Shown here piece after piece: positions 8,983 to 19,583 of a DNA stretch of 64,000 nt; positions within the stretch are counted from its first letter, which is position 1, and each line of letters starts with the position of its first letter. Both the position numbers and the translations under genes were made by a program. This stretch comes from Flavobacterium sp. CS20 (GTDB taxonomy: Bacteria > Bacteroidota > Bacteroidia > Flavobacteriales > Flavobacteriaceae): assembly GCF_018080005.1 (NCBI RefSeq), contig NZ_CP073015.1, positions 2,818,501 to 2,882,500 on the forward strand, read 5' to 3'. The notes under the pieces are model-generated. The model did no database searches. It worked only from the letters and a program-made list of their open reading frames with translations, and had not been told where the DNA came from.

Positions 8983-9846
8983 ATGAGACAACTCAAAATC
9001 ACCAAACAGGTTACCAATCGCGAAACTGCTTCTTTAGACAAATACCTTCAAGAAATCGGTAAAGTTGACTTAATTACAGCCGAAGAAGAAGTAGAATTGG
9101 CACAACGCATTAAAGCTGGCGACGATAAAGCTTTAGAAAAACTGACCAACGCTAATTTAAGATTTGTAGTTTCCGTAGCTAAACAATATCAAAATCAAGG
9201 TTTAACTTTACCAGACTTGATCAACGAAGGTAATCTTGGGTTGATAAAAGCGACAAAGCGTTTTGACGAAACCCGCGGTTTTAAGTTTATATCTTATGCC
9301 GTGTGGTGGATTAGGCAATCTATTTTACAAGCTTTAGCAGAACAATCTCGAGTTGTTAGATTGCCTCTTAATAAAATTGGCACAATTAATAAAATCAACA
9401 AAGCTTACGCACTTTTAGAACAAAACAACGAACGACCACCAAGTCCTGAGGAAATTGCTAAAGAATTGGATATGAGCGTGAACGATGTTAAAGAATCGCT
9501 TAAAAATTCTGGTCGCCATCAATCTTTGGATGCTCCTTTGGTTGAAGGTGAAGATTCTAATTTGTATGATGTTCTTAATTTTGGAGAATCGCCAAATCCT
9601 GATAAACAACTCCTTCACGAGTCGCTTCAAACGGAAATTGAACGTGCTTTAGAAACTTTAACGGCTAGAGAAGCAGATGTGATTCGCTTGTATTTTGGGT
9701 TAAACAATCAACAACCCATGACGCTTGAAGAAATTGGACAAATATTTAGTTTGACCCGCGAACGCGTGAGACAAATAAAAGAAAAAGGCGTAAGGCGACT
9801 AAAACATACCAATCGAAGCCGAATTCTTAAAAATTATTTGGGATAA
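8983..9846 (+). CDS. rpoD: primary RNA polymerase sigma factor (sigma-70, RpoD/SigA)
   Basis: This 287-residue sigma factor is the short housekeeping form of Bacteroidota, without region 1.1 or the long non-conserved insert. Region 1.2 is at about 15-50. Region 2 holds N-L-R-F-V-V-S-V-A and the -10 recognition part with Y-A-V-W-W-I-R-Q (about 104-111). Region 3 follows, and region 4 ends with the helix-turn-helix T-L-E-E-I-G...T-R-E-R-V-R-Q-I. It directs RNA polymerase to the TAnnTTTG promoters seen elsewhere in the window. The gene is monocistronic; IS66 copy A inserted only 37 bp after the stop codon, so any rpoD terminator in that gap is separated from its original context. Confidence 0.96.
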   Translation: MRQLKITKQVTNRETASLDKYLQEIGKVDLITAEEEVELAQRIKAGDDKALEKLTNANLRFVVSVAKQYQNQGLTLPDLINEGNLGLIKATKRFDETRGFKFISYAVWWIRQSILQALAEQSRVVRLPLNKIGTINKINKAYALLEQNNERPPSPEEIAKELDMSVNDVKESLKNSGRHQSLDAPLVEGEDSNLYDVLNFGESPNPDKQLLHESLQTEIERALETLTAREADVIRLYFGLNNQQPMTLEEIGQIFSLTRERVRQIKEKGVRRLKHTNRSRILKNYLG

Positions 9847-9882
9847 CAATTTGATGTGAAAATTTAAAATAATATCTGCATT

Positions 9883-11480
9883 GTAACTAATCAGTCCGCA
9901 AATTAGCAATAATATTTAGTGTAGATAAAACTGATTGCTGATTTTTTAAACAAGAATCTGTTACAGATCTAAGTATGGCAAAGTTATCACAGCCCTGTTC
10001 TGATCTAAATTGTCCAGAGATTTTCTGTTTTACTTTTATATTTCTTATTGCTCTTTCAGAGGCGTTGTTATCTGGAGGTACATCCAGATGATAGAGGAAT
10101 GTAAAGATATAGTTCCTGTATTTTATAAGTCTTTTTTTAAAAGTTATTAATTCTTTATGTTCTTTTGGCGGATCATGATTTAAGATGATATCCATTCTTT
10201 TTTCTATACTTTTCTTTATTGGACAATCCTTGTTAAAGGCTATATCTTTTATATTTTTCTTAAAGTTGATGGCTTTTAAAAATAAGTTTTTGCAAGCTCT
10301 ACTCCATTTATGATCATGCTTTCAGTTAGATAGTTTAAATCCCGAAGTAAATGTGCCATGCAAATTTGGTGTGATTGAGCGTTGGTATTGAAATGACTCT
10401 TCCAACAATCGTGCACTAACACAGCATTTTCAAAACCATTTTCAAAGGTTTGTTCTATACTTTTTTGTCCTCTATTATCAGTTATGGTAATAAAGGTTGC
10501 TTTTTCATTTTGCCATGTCCACGCCCAGTTTTTGTCTCCTGATACTTTTACTCTGTTTCATCGCTACCGATAGGTGATTTTGAGTTTGCTATTTCTTGTT
10601 TTATCAGATTATATGCAGGTTCAGCTTTAGTGACAAGTTTGTTTAATAAATAGTGTATTCCTCCTTCACTTATAGGAATATTAAAAACCGTATTGAACAT
10701 TTCTTGCATTCTCTTAAAAGGCAAGTATTGTCTGGTATGAAAATATCCTATTAAACTTTCAATATTATTCCCATAGCTTACGGGTGCATTTGCTTGTGAT
10801 GGATAGTCGCTTTTTGTTTCACAACCGCAAGGACAAACTTTTTATAAACCTTGTGTTCTGTGACTTTTATTTTTATTTCAGGGATGTCAAATACCTGTCG
10901 ACTTCCTGCATATTGATGTGGAAGTGATGAAAGGTCGTTTCCACAACAGTTACAATAATCTGGTATGTGTTCTTCTGTAACATCAGGTATCTCAACCATC
11001 TTCAAAGTATTGCCTTTTCTTCTGTTTGCCCACCTGGCTTACGCCCTGTCTTTATTCTTAGGCTTTTCCTCTTTGGTCTATTTTCATCCTTTGAGGGTGG
11101 TATGGAGCTATTATTACTGTTTTTTGGAGTTTCATATTTGGTAAGTCGTGCTTTAAGTTGACTATTTTCTAATTCTAAAGCAATTAGCTTTTTAGAAAGT
11201 TCTTCTACCTTCTGCAAGAGTGATTCTATAAGCTTATCCTTTTCCAACTTTTTTTCTTACAAATGTAGGGTGGTATGTTTGTAACAAACAAATTATTAAC
11301 CAATTAGTTATCAATCCAAAAAGTTAAAAATGTTGATAAAGGTCTGATTTTTAAAATCAAGCTCTAATGAGTGGCTTATTTGAAATTTTTTTTAAAAAAT
11401 TGAAATAAGCACAAAGAAAATATATGCTCAGTTTGTATTATCCAAAATTTATAGTCTTATTTTTGACACTGATTAGTTAC
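9883..11480 (-). mobile_element. IS66-family (ISBst12-like, single-transposase) insertion sequence, copy A
   Basis: The element is 1598 bp long with ends GTAACTAATCAGT / ACTGATTAGTTAC, and starts with the GTAA typical of IS66. Both sides carry the 8-bp target duplication TCTGCATT (9875-9882 and 11481-11488), also typical of IS66. It carries one transposase gene (minus strand) and no tnpA or tnpB, which fits the ISBst12 subgroup. It lies inverted with respect to copy B at 30806-32404 and differs from it by a few single-base indels. Because its own duplication is intact, the copy has not recombined with copy B since insertion. Confidence 0.95.
9887..11247 (-). pseudogene. IS66-type DDE transposase, copy A, four frameshifting deletions
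   Basis: Read through its lesions this is a TnpC-type transposase of about 454 residues. In order it has an N-terminal leucine-zipper-like coiled coil, a zinc finger (C-N-C-C-G...C-P-C-G-C), and the catalytic triad S-D-E-T / V-H-D-C-W / N-N-A-S-E-R-A. Four one-base deletions break it: near 11020 and 10552 (both shared with copy B), and in the T runs at 10839-10843 and 10320-10322 (this copy only). The likely start is a TTG at 11245-11247. No functional product is expected, so the IS would need an intact copy elsewhere to move. Confidence 0.9.
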
Positions 11481-11505
11481 TCTGCATTTTTGCCGAAAGC
11501 TATTT

Positions 11506-12597
11506 TTAATTTTTCACATCAAATGCATCTCTCAGCGTATTGCCAATCATCATAAACGCCATGACTAAACTCATGATGGCTAAACCAGGAATAATAGCCA
11601 AATGAGCTTGACCAAGCACGATATAATTGTAATGTTCTTTAATCATATTACCCCATGTGGGAATAGGTGGTTGTGCACCAATACCAAGAAAACTCAAACC
11701 ACTTTCGATAAGAATTGCCGCTGCAAAATTTGCTGCAGAAATCACAATGACAGGTGCCATAATGTTTGGTAAAATATGTTTGGTTACTATCCGCCAATGC
11801 GAGTATCCCAAAGCATGTGCTGCGGTAATGTAGGGCATTTGTTTGACGCTTTTTACTTGTCCACGTACCACTCGGGCAACTTCTACCCACATGGTTAAGC
11901 CTACAGCGATAAAAACTTGCCAAAATCCTTTACCTAAAGCTAATGTCAAAGCGATGACCAAAAGCAATGTTGGAATAGACCAAGTAACATTGATAAGCCA
12001 CATCACAAATTGATCTATTGCACCGCCAAAATAGCCGCCAAGTGCACCGATAAAAATTCCGATAACTAAAGAAATAAAAACTGCCACAAATCCAATAGAC
12101 AAAGAAACCCGTGTCCCAATCAGCAATCGGCTGAGCATATCTCGACCATAGCGGTCAGTGCCAAGCCAATAGGTTTTGGTGTAAATATAATTTTGTTCAA
12201 TTTCTCTGACGTTTTTAAAACGGTCTATAGCAATTCTTTCTTTAGGTGCTGTAGCGTCAAAAGGCGTGATTTCAATAAAGTTATTCTTTATTTGATAATC
12301 TTGAATAGGTATGATAGAATTGACTGATTTTTGACCAGTTAACCAAGATGTCCAAGAATTTTCAGCTTCGTTTTGATTAGGAATTTCAATGACTAAAGTT
12401 TCAAAACCAGGTGATTTAGAATGTATAGCCAACTGCATTTGATTGGCATTGACCGAAGCGTCTGGTGCAATTACATAAGCTAAAAGTGCAATTAAAGCAC
12501 AAAATACAATATAGCTTAAACTAAAAACGCCCCAAAAACGCGTTTTAAATTTTTGGAGCGCTAAGCTAAATAGTGATTGTCCTTTTGGACTTTTCAT
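11506..12597 (-). CDS. peptide ABC transporter permease, DppC/OppC type
   Basis: The 363-residue protein has an N-terminal helix (about 21-45), a periplasmic insert of about 110 residues, and then five membrane helices with the permease signature E-A-A-like A-A-H-A-L-G-Y around 255. It is the second permease of a dipeptide/oligopeptide importer, whose usual partners (binding protein, DppB, ATPases DppD/F) are absent here. It begins 4 bp after the stop of the frameshifted tail-specific protease gene and is likely co-transcribed with it. The extended loop is common in Bacteroidota members as far as I recall. IS66 copy A lies 25 bp downstream of its stop codon. Confidence 0.88.
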   Translation of the reverse strand: MKSPKGQSLFSLALQKFKTRFWGVFSLSYIVFCALIALLAYVIAPDASVNANQMQLAIHSKSPGFETLVIEIPNQNEAENSWTSWLTGQKSVNSIIPIQDYQIKNNFIEITPFDATAPKERIAIDRFKNVREIEQNYIYTKTYWLGTDRYGRDMLSRLLIGTRVSLSIGFVAVFISLVIGIFIGALGGYFGGAIDQFVMWLINVTWSIPTLLLVIALTLALGKGFWQVFIAVGLTMWVEVARVVRGQVKSVKQMPYITAAHALGYSHWRIVTKHILPNIMAPVIVISAANFAAAILIESGLSFLGIGAQPPIPTWGNMIKEHYNYIVLGQAHLAIIPGLAIMSLVMAFMMIGNTLRDAFDVKN

Positions 12598-12601
12598 AAC
12601 C

Positions 12602-14742
12602 TTATTTTTGTGACGAAGCTTCAGCCAATTTAAAGTTTTTGGTGTGTTGTCTCAAGTCTTCTAAAACAGAGACAGCTTCCTCTACATAGATGTCTTTTTG
12701 CAAGTTGTTGTGCCAGTTTTCTCGCTTATCTTTTAAAGTTTCATCGGTTTCAAAAGCATCAATTTCAGATGGTAAAGACTTAAAACTTAAGTCATTTTTG
12801 TAATTGTTGAGCGAATCAAATCTTTTGGCTTGAGCATCGGCTTCTTCAATTAATTGTTTATAAGCTTGAAAATTAAGCGGAAAATCATTTTTATCGCGTT
12901 GAGTTTTAATCCACTTAGCCTGTTCTTCAATCAAAGCAACTAATTGGTGATTGTCCATACGGTTTTGACTTTCTGAAACAATTTCTTCAAGGTTTTCATA
13001 GCCAGCCCAATCATTATAATCTGCTTGTTGAATTTTGTCATAAGGTAAAGGGTTTTCGTAATCTCTTTCACCAATATCGATAAATGAATAACGGTCTGGT
13101 ATTACGACATCACTTTCAACGCCTTTTAGTTGAGTTGAACCACCGCTGATGCGATAGAACTTTTGTGTAGTCAATTTTAATGCACCCATATCGCCTAAGG
13201 AATTATTGCGCATCCAGCGGTTAAGGTTGGCTACATTTTGTACGGTTCCTTTGCCATAAGTTTGGCGACTGCCAATAATTACAGCACGTTTATAATCTTG
13301 CATAGATGCACTAAAATTTCGGAAGCTGAAGCAGAAAGTTCATTGACCAAAATCACGAGTGGACCATCCCAAAGAGTGCCTTTTTTCTTGTCTTTTAAAA
13401 CTTCAACATTGCCATCTTTATCTCTAACTTGGACTACAGGTCCTTTATCAATAAACAATCCAGCCATTTCTATAACTGTTGATAAAGAGCCACCGCCATT
13501 ATTTCTTAAATCGATTATAAGTCCTTGTACTTCAGACTTTTTTAGTTTTTTGATTTCTTTTTCAACATCAGATGCGGCATTGCGTTCATTATAGTTGTCC
13601 ATATTGAAATAGAATTTGGGCAAATTGATAAACCCAAATTTTGTATCGGCTTTTTCAATGATGGTAGATTTAGCATAGGTTTCTTCTATTTCAACTATAT
13701 CTCTTACAATGGTAATATTCTCAAAAGTGCCATCCACTCTTTTAACGGTTAATGTCACTTTAGTGCCTTTTGGACCTTTGATAAGTTCAACGGCGTCATC
13801 TAAGCGCATTCCAGTAATATTGACGGCTTGGTCTTCGTCTTCTTGTTTAACTTTTATGATTAAATCACCTACTTCTAACTCTTTGCCACGCCAAGCTGGA
13901 CTGCCAGAAATAATTTCAACAATTTTCACATTGTCTCTTAATTTTTGAAGTCTTGCACCAATGCCTTCTAGTTTACCAGACATCGAAATATCAAAACGCT
14001 CTTTATCTCTTGGTGCTAAATATGCAGTATGTGGATCAAATTGAGACACGATTGTATTGACATATAAATTGAACCAATCTTCACGTCTTAAATCTTCAGA
14101 GTTTGAAAAATATCGCTCTATCGATTCACGGGTTTGGTCAATAGCTTCTTCTTTAAGTTCTTCGGTTGATTTTAATTCTATGGTATCACTTTTTTCTGCT
14201 TGAGCATTTTGGGTGTCATAGGCTGAATAATAATTAGATAGAAATGAAAAGTTTAATTGTTTTCTCCAGCGTTCTTTTAAGGCTTTTGTGTTTTTGACAT
14301 ACTCCAAATTTTCGTAGTCTGTATTGATATGATCATCAGAATTCAAATCGAAATCATCTTCTAAAATAGAGCTGTAAAAAGCTTTAGTTTCATCAAGACG
14401 CTGTTGGTAACGGTTGTAAACTAAATTGAAAAAGCTGATATCTTTGTCGCGGATTTGATCATCGATTTCAGTTTCGTATTGGCTAAAATCCTTAAGGTCT
14501 TTTTGGGTAAAATGACGTTTCATCGGGTCAAGACTTTCAATAAATTCTTTATAAACCTGTTCTGAAAAGTCGTTGTCAATTTCACGCTTATCGTAGTGAC
14601 CTTGGTCTATCACATAGGTTATAAGTTCAATTAGAATTTTATCTTTATCAGAACCTTCTCCATCAAATTTTTTAGCGGTGAAGCTACACGAGCTTACAGC
14701 CAAAAGCACAGCAATGCATAGTAATGCAAATTTATTTTTCAT
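12602..14742 (-). pseudogene. prc: tail-specific protease (S41, Prc/CtpA-like), split by a one-base deletion
   Basis: Read through, this is a lipoprotein-like S41 protease of about 710 residues. The signal peptide has A-V-S-S-C near residue 19. The PDZ domain spans roughly 245-340, and the protease domain has L-R-N-N-G-G-G and the nucleophile region L-S-A-S-A-S-E-I. A missing A at about 13312 shifts the frame directly after the nucleophile. The rest, from M-Q-D-Y to the end, including the catalytic-lysine motif T-Y-G-K-G-T-V-Q, lies in the next frame (from 13303 down). The first product ends after 487 residues without the lysine, so it should be inactive. Prc enzymes trim periplasmic proteins by their C-termini. 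oppC follows 4 bp downstream. Confidence 0.88.
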
Positions 14743-15208
14743 TAGATTATTGTTTATAAGTTTTCAAAATTATAAAATCAAAAGCACAAATTAAGCCAAA
14801 TTAAAATTTTAAGCTAATAGATTTCACATAATAGTTTGTTAAAGAGTAGCTAAGCACTGTTTGTTTTGATTTGAATATTTGATTTTAAACTAGATAGCAC
14901 TTAGTTATCGCTTTCATTAGTAATAATTTAAGCATTAAAACCAAAAAATATTATTTTAACCTGAGTTGGCTACCGTAAGCCTATTCTCGTATTGAACTTT
15001 TCTTGTCTTGCCATAAACATTTAACTCACTTCATTTTAAATTGTCATTTAAATAAGATATACAAGATAGGATTAAAAATAATTTTTTTCAACAAAATTTA
15101 TCAAGTTGAAATATTCATTCAAATATTTTTGTCTCAATTTTTTAATGATAAACATCATTCAAAACATAAATCCTTACTTTTGAAGAAATTTTTGAAATAT
15201 TTTATATT
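14743..15208. other. 466-bp intergenic region between divergent genes
   Basis: This is the region upstream of both the protease pseudogene (leftward) and the nucleotidyltransferase (rightward). I see no supported gene. A TACTTTTG at 15175-15182, 26 bp before the ATG at 15209, fits the -7 box of Bacteroidota promoters. At 14959-14968 the bases ACCTGAGTTG resemble the left end of the 203-bp MITE at 2360, and CCTATTCTCG near 14980 also occurs near 2170. This suggests a degraded repeat, but the matches are short. Confidence 0.4.
15175..15182 (+). promoter_or_regulatory. putative -7 promoter box (TACTTTTG)
   Basis: It matches the Bacteroidota consensus TAnnTTTG exactly and sits 26 bp before the nucleotidyltransferase start, a normal distance. 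No clear -33 TTTG/TTG is visible at the expected spacing, so the assignment is moderate. Confidence 0.45.
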
Positions 15209-16219
15209 ATGAAAATCATTGTTCCTATGGCGGGTCGTGGTTCGCGACTTAGACCGCATACTCTAACCGTTCCGAAACCACTTATTCCAATTGCGGGTAA
15301 ACCCATTGTGCAACGCTTGGTTGAAGATATTGCCAAAGTTGTTGATGAGCCTATCGAAGAAATTGCATTTGTAATTGGTAAAGATTTTGGCAAAGCCGTA
15401 GAAGAACAACTCGAAAATATTGCCACAGGTTTAAATGCAAAAGCTAGCATTTATGTTCAAGATCAACCGCTTGGCACAGGTCATGCCATTATGAGTGCTG
15501 AACCTTCACTTAGTGGTCCAGCTGTTGTGGCTTACGCAGACACTTTATTTAAAGCAGATTTTAGCATTGAAAAAGATACCGAAGCGATGATTTGGGTTAA
15601 GCAGGTGGACAACCCCAAAGCTTTTGGCGTAGTCAACATCAATAACAAAGGTCATATTACTGACTTGGTAGAAAAACCCGAACATCCTGAATCTGATTTA
15701 GCGGTGATAGGAATCTATTATTTTAGAGACATCAGTATATTAAAAGAACAATTGCAAGCGGTTTTAGATGAAAAACTTATTCGTGGCTGTGAATATCAAA
15801 TCAATGATGGCATTGAAAAAATGAAGCAAAACGGAATCATTTTTAAACCTGGAAAAGTCGATGAATGGATGGATTGCGGTAACAAAACCGTAACCGTTGA
15901 AACCAACAAACGCATTTTAGAACATTTGAAAAATGGAGATGAAAAATTGATTTCAGACCACGTTGAAATTCACAGTTCTGAAATCACAGAACCTTGTTTC
16001 ATTGCCGATGGTGTCAAATTGATAAACGCTAAAATTGGACCTTATGTTTCTTTAGGAAAAGGCACAGTAGTGAAAGACAGTGCGATTAAAAATAGCTTAA
16101 TTCAAGAACACACTGAAATCACAAATGCCAATCTCAACAATGCTATGATAGGCAATTTTGCTAAATTCAATGGTCAATTTTCAAGTATCAGCATTGGTGA
16201 TTATTCGGTTTTAGAATAG
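15209..16219 (+). CDS. sugar-phosphate nucleotidyltransferase
   Basis: The 336-residue enzyme has the nucleotidyltransferase loop G-R-G-S-R-L-R-P-H-T (9-18) followed by V-P-K-P-L-I-P-I-A-G-K-P, as in RmlA/GlmU-type pyrophosphorylases that make NDP-sugars from sugar-1-phosphate and NTP. The catalytic domain runs to about residue 240. After it, about 90 residues with I/V-rich hexad character look like a short left-handed beta-helix. The sugar and nucleotide cannot be fixed from sequence alone. The stop is followed directly by the TPR gene start (16220), so it leads the 15.2-19.6 kb operon, and probably serves surface polysaccharide or cell-wall precursor supply. Confidence 0.88.
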   Translation: MKIIVPMAGRGSRLRPHTLTVPKPLIPIAGKPIVQRLVEDIAKVVDEPIEEIAFVIGKDFGKAVEEQLENIATGLNAKASIYVQDQPLGTGHAIMSAEPSLSGPAVVAYADTLFKADFSIEKDTEAMIWVKQVDNPKAFGVVNINNKGHITDLVEKPEHPESDLAVIGIYYFRDISILKEQLQAVLDEKLIRGCEYQINDGIEKMKQNGIIFKPGKVDEWMDCGNKTVTVETNKRILEHLKNGDEKLISDHVEIHSSEITEPCFIADGVKLINAKIGPYVSLGKGTVVKDSAIKNSLIQEHTEITNANLNNAMIGNFAKFNGQFSSISIGDYSVLE

Positions 16220-17584
16220 ATGAAGAACAATATTTTGACATATCTGTTTTTGTTTTTGGGATTTATCATCTTTCAAAATATCAATGCTCAAATTGAACAG
16301 GAAATTGAACCACAAGATAGCGTTATACCGGTTAATAATAACAAGGATTTTCAACCGAAATTTTTTAAAGCTCTGTCTGAACGCGGTATAGAAAACTATA
16401 AAAAAGCTGCTGAAATTTTAGAAACTCTCAAGGCTGAGCATTCAGATAAAGCCGTGGTTTTTTTTCAATTGGGTTTAAATTATTTCGATTTAGAGCAATA
16501 CAATCTGGCCTTAGAACATTTGCAAAAAGCAGATGAATTAAAACCTAATGATTTTGATATTCGAGAGGCATTATTTAGGGTTTACTATCAACAAAAAAAC
16601 TATGCTAAAGCTTTAGAATTGGCAAGTGATTTAGCCTTAAAAAAATCAGAATATTATGAAATTTTAGCTAATCTGTATTTAACTACTGAGCAATATAAAA
16701 AAGCTTTAGAAGCTTTAGAAAAAGCAGATCAAAAACAAGGTTTTGATGCACACAAAGATCAGTTGAGAGAAGTGATTTTTGAAGCTTATGACAAACAAAA
16801 ATTCGCTATTTCTTATTATCAAAAACGCATTGAACTCGAACCTTACAATCCGTTGAATGCTTATCGATTAACAAGATTTTTAATGCAAGAAAATCAATAT
16901 CATGAAGCATTAAAAGTTTTAGAAAATTTGATTGAAAATCATCCACGTTTTACGAGAGCTTATGTTTTAAAAACACAAGTTTATCTTAAGTTAGACCAAG
17001 TTGAACAAGCATTTGATGCATTAGAAGCGGTTGTGTCTGATCGGTTTTTAGAAGAAAACTATAAAGTTCAAGCTATTGAATACATAAAATCCTTTGTTGA
17101 AAAGAATCCTGAATATCAAGACAAATTTGTTCAAGTCTTGAATGTTGCTTCTGAAACGGCTGAAAATTCTGCCAGTTTTTTAGATTTAGGCTTGTTTTAT
17201 TTTGAAAACGATAAGCCTCGAGCTTTGGAAAATTTCAAAAAAGCTTTATCCCAAAACCCACAAGATTTTCAGATTTTAAGATACGTCGGTGTTTTGGAGC
17301 TTCAGCTTAACCGTCCGCAAGCGACAATTGAAACAGCAGAAAAAGCCCTTGAAATATACCCAACACAAGCGGTTTTTATGCTGATTAAAGGTCAAGCTTT
17401 ACTGGAGCTAACACAATATAATTTTGCTGAAACGGTTTTACTTGAAGCAGAATCTTACATTTTTGAAGAAAATGATATGATGCTAAAGCTTTATGAAACT
17501 TTACAAAAAGTTTATGTGGGTTTAAATAATGAAGCACAATCAAAACTATATCAATCTAAAGCTGAAGAACTTAAAAATAAATAA
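16220..17584 (+). CDS. exported tetratricopeptide-repeat protein
   Basis: A 454-residue protein with a signal peptide (about 1-23) and tandem TPR units from about residue 55 to the end, recognisable by patterns such as F-Q-L-G-L-N-Y-F-D-L-E-Q-Y-x-x-A and A-L-E-x-L-x-K-A. TPRs form a superhelical protein-binding scaffold. It begins immediately after the nucleotidyltransferase stop and is followed by a DUF4292 lipoprotein gene 10 bp downstream, then EnvC. The same order is, to my knowledge, frequent in Flavobacteriia, and an envelope assembly role is an inference from those neighbours. Confidence 0.85.
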   Translation: MKNNILTYLFLFLGFIIFQNINAQIEQEIEPQDSVIPVNNNKDFQPKFFKALSERGIENYKKAAEILETLKAEHSDKAVVFFQLGLNYFDLEQYNLALEHLQKADELKPNDFDIREALFRVYYQQKNYAKALELASDLALKKSEYYEILANLYLTTEQYKKALEALEKADQKQGFDAHKDQLREVIFEAYDKQKFAISYYQKRIELEPYNPLNAYRLTRFLMQENQYHEALKVLENLIENHPRFTRAYVLKTQVYLKLDQVEQAFDALEAVVSDRFLEENYKVQAIEYIKSFVEKNPEYQDKFVQVLNVASETAENSASFLDLGLFYFENDKPRALENFKKALSQNPQDFQILRYVGVLELQLNRPQATIETAEKALEIYPTQAVFMLIKGQALLELTQYNFAETVLLEAESYIFEENDMMLKLYETLQKVYVGLNNEAQSKLYQSKAEELKNK

Positions 17585-17594
17585 TGATAAATAT

Positions 17595-18368
17595 ATGCCA
17601 ACCAAATCAGTTTTAGTTGTCTTGATATCAGTTTTGATATTAGTATCTTGTGGCGGAAGTCAGTCGGTTTTAAAAAAGAAAGACCTCAAAAATGAGACCT
17701 TAAAAGCGATTGTCAAAAACTACAACAAATCTACGCCAAGGTTTAAAACCATGCGCGGTAGAATAAAAGGGGTTTATGATGATGGCAATCAACAGCAAAA
17801 TATCAATATCAGTTATAGATTTCAAAAGGATAAAATCTTATGGATGAGTGCTAAATTTGCGGGTCTAATTCAAGTGGCTAAAATAATAATAACACCTCAA
17901 AAGATTAAATTTTACGAACGCATAAACAATTCTTATTTTGACGGAAATTTTGAATTGGTCAGTGCTTTTTTAGGACTTGAACTAAATTATGAACAATTGC
18001 AAAACCTTTTTACAGGTCAAGCCTTAAAGAATATTGAGATTTCAAACACCGATTTTCAAACAGCAGGCGATTATTTTCAAATATTAACTACTTATGATAA
18101 CGGTTTTACCCAACATTTGCTTTTAGATGCTAAAACCTTTAAAATCAGGCAACAAAGTTTGAATATAAACAATAAACAAATAAAAATTATTTACAAATCT
18201 TATCAAATCATAGATGGTTTTTCATTTCCAGAAGAATTTGTAATTTTAGCAGGAGACAATAAAGAGCATATTCAAATTACGATGACTTACAAAAACATAA
18301 AGTTGAACGATGAGTTGAAGTTTCCTTTTAGTTTTCCCAATAACTACTCGCCAATTCAATTGAATTAA
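17595..18368 (+). CDS. DUF4292 lipoprotein
   Basis: The 257-residue product starts at the ATG at 17595, 10 bp after the TPR stop; an upstream in-frame ATG (17529) lies inside the TPR gene and would bury the signal peptide. The signal peptide ends in a lipobox L-V-S-C with the lipid-modified cysteine at about 20. The remainder resembles LolA/LolB-like beta-sheet lipoproteins (strand-rich, with motifs such as S-A-K-F-A-G-L), which is how I assign DUF4292. A role in lipoprotein or outer-membrane handling is plausible by fold but not proven. It sits 3 bp before the EnvC gene. Confidence 0.8.
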   Translation: MPTKSVLVVLISVLILVSCGGSQSVLKKKDLKNETLKAIVKNYNKSTPRFKTMRGRIKGVYDDGNQQQNINISYRFQKDKILWMSAKFAGLIQVAKIIITPQKIKFYERINNSYFDGNFELVSAFLGLELNYEQLQNLFTGQALKNIEISNTDFQTAGDYFQILTTYDNGFTQHLLLDAKTFKIRQQSLNINNKQIKIIYKSYQIIDGFSFPEEFVILAGDNKEHIQITMTYKNIKLNDELKFPFSFPNNYSPIQLN

Positions 18369-18371
18369 ATT

Positions 18372-19574
18372 ATGAAACGTTATCTTTTTTTGTTGATAGT
18401 TTTAATTTATGGACAGTTTGTTTTTAGCCAAACTCAAAAAGAGTTGGAAAAAGAACGCCAACAAATAGAGCAACAAATCAAACAAATCAATAGCAATTTA
18501 GACGAAACTCAATCTCACAGAATATCGGCTATTGAAAAGGTGCAAACTCTTAACCAGCGTATAGCTGTTGCAGAACGACTTGTGCGAATCAACAATCGCG
18601 AAGCCAATATGCTATCCAGAGAAATCAACGCCAATACTCAAGCTATAGATAAACTTAGAACTCAACTCAAACAACTCAAAGCTGAATATGCTCAAATGGT
18701 AGTTGATGCTTATAAAAGTAAATCTCAACAAAACCGAATTATGTTTTTGTTGTCTTCCGATAATTTTTTACAAGCCTACAAACGCCTTCAATACATGAAG
18801 CAATTTGCGGCATATCGTAAGAAACAAGGCAAAGAAATTGAAATACAAACGCGACAACTTCAAGCTTTAAACGAAAAGCTATTTGAGCAACGCCAAGCTA
18901 AAGAACAACTTTTGGCTCAAAATCGACAAACCATTGAAAAACTCAATAAAGATAAAGTCGCTGAAAAAGAACTTATTGCTTCCATTAGGAAAAAAGAAAG
19001 CCAGTATAAGAAAGAGTTAGAACGGAAACAAGAAAAAATTACCGAGATTGACCAACTCATTCAGAAATTAATTAGAGAAGCCATTGCGAGAGAGAATAAA
19101 AAGTTGGGCAAGACCTCCAATAGCCGATTTAAAATGACGCCTGAAGCTAAACTCTTAGGAGGTAAATTTGAAGATAATAAAGGCAAATTGCCTTGGCCTG
19201 TGGTTTCTGGTTTTGTATCTCGACCTTACGGCACAAGACATCATGCTGTGGTTAAAACGGTTATGACCAAAAGTGAAGGCGTCCGCATTGACACTCAACA
19301 AGGTGCAAAAGCCCGAGCTATTTTTGATGGAGAAGTCAGTCAAATTATGGTCATACCAAACGCTTTCAAAGTGGTTATGATTCGCCACGGTCAGTATATC
19401 AGTGTTTACAAAAATATAGACAAACTCAATGTAAGAAAAGGCGATAAGGTCAAGCGTAACCAATTTATAGGTACAATTGGTCAAGATTTGACAGATGGAT
19501 CTACTACTTTAGGGTTTTATATTTATAAAAACAGTAAAACCCAAAACCCAGCAGATTGGATTTATAAGATGTAA
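18372..19574 (+). CDS. EnvC-like murein hydrolase activator (coiled coil plus degenerate LytM)
   Basis: This 400-residue exported protein has a signal peptide (1-19), a long charged coiled coil (about 20-245) and a C-terminal LytM/M23 domain (about 275-400). The M23 metal ligands are missing: the H-x-G-x-D motif is not present, and the second H-x-H reads H-G-Q near residue 341. That is the hallmark of EnvC, which activates amidases during cell separation but does not itself cut peptidoglycan. It ends the 15.2-19.6 kb operon (start 3 bp after DUF4292) and converges with the dehydrogenase gene 9 bp away. Confidence 0.88.
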   Translation: MKRYLFLLIVLIYGQFVFSQTQKELEKERQQIEQQIKQINSNLDETQSHRISAIEKVQTLNQRIAVAERLVRINNREANMLSREINANTQAIDKLRTQLKQLKAEYAQMVVDAYKSKSQQNRIMFLLSSDNFLQAYKRLQYMKQFAAYRKKQGKEIEIQTRQLQALNEKLFEQRQAKEQLLAQNRQTIEKLNKDKVAEKELIASIRKKESQYKKELERKQEKITEIDQLIQKLIREAIARENKKLGKTSNSRFKMTPEAKLLGGKFEDNKGKLPWPVVSGFVSRPYGTRHHAVVKTVMTKSEGVRIDTQQGAKARAIFDGEVSQIMVIPNAFKVVMIRHGQYISVYKNIDKLNVRKGDKVKRNQFIGTIGQDLTDGSTTLGFYIYKNSKTQNPADWIYKM

Positions 19575-19583
19575 AACATTCAA

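Noticed and set aside
8983..9846. Sigma factor as a specialised stress sigma
   Set aside because: The full set of regions 1.2 to 4 and the housekeeping-type region 2 place it as the primary sigma of Bacteroidota.
10967..11161. Plus-strand 64-codon frame in IS66 copy A
   Set aside because: It is the antisense of the transposase and has no coding features.
18372..19574. Active M23 endopeptidase
   Set aside because: The metal-binding histidines are missing, so an EnvC-type activator is the better call.
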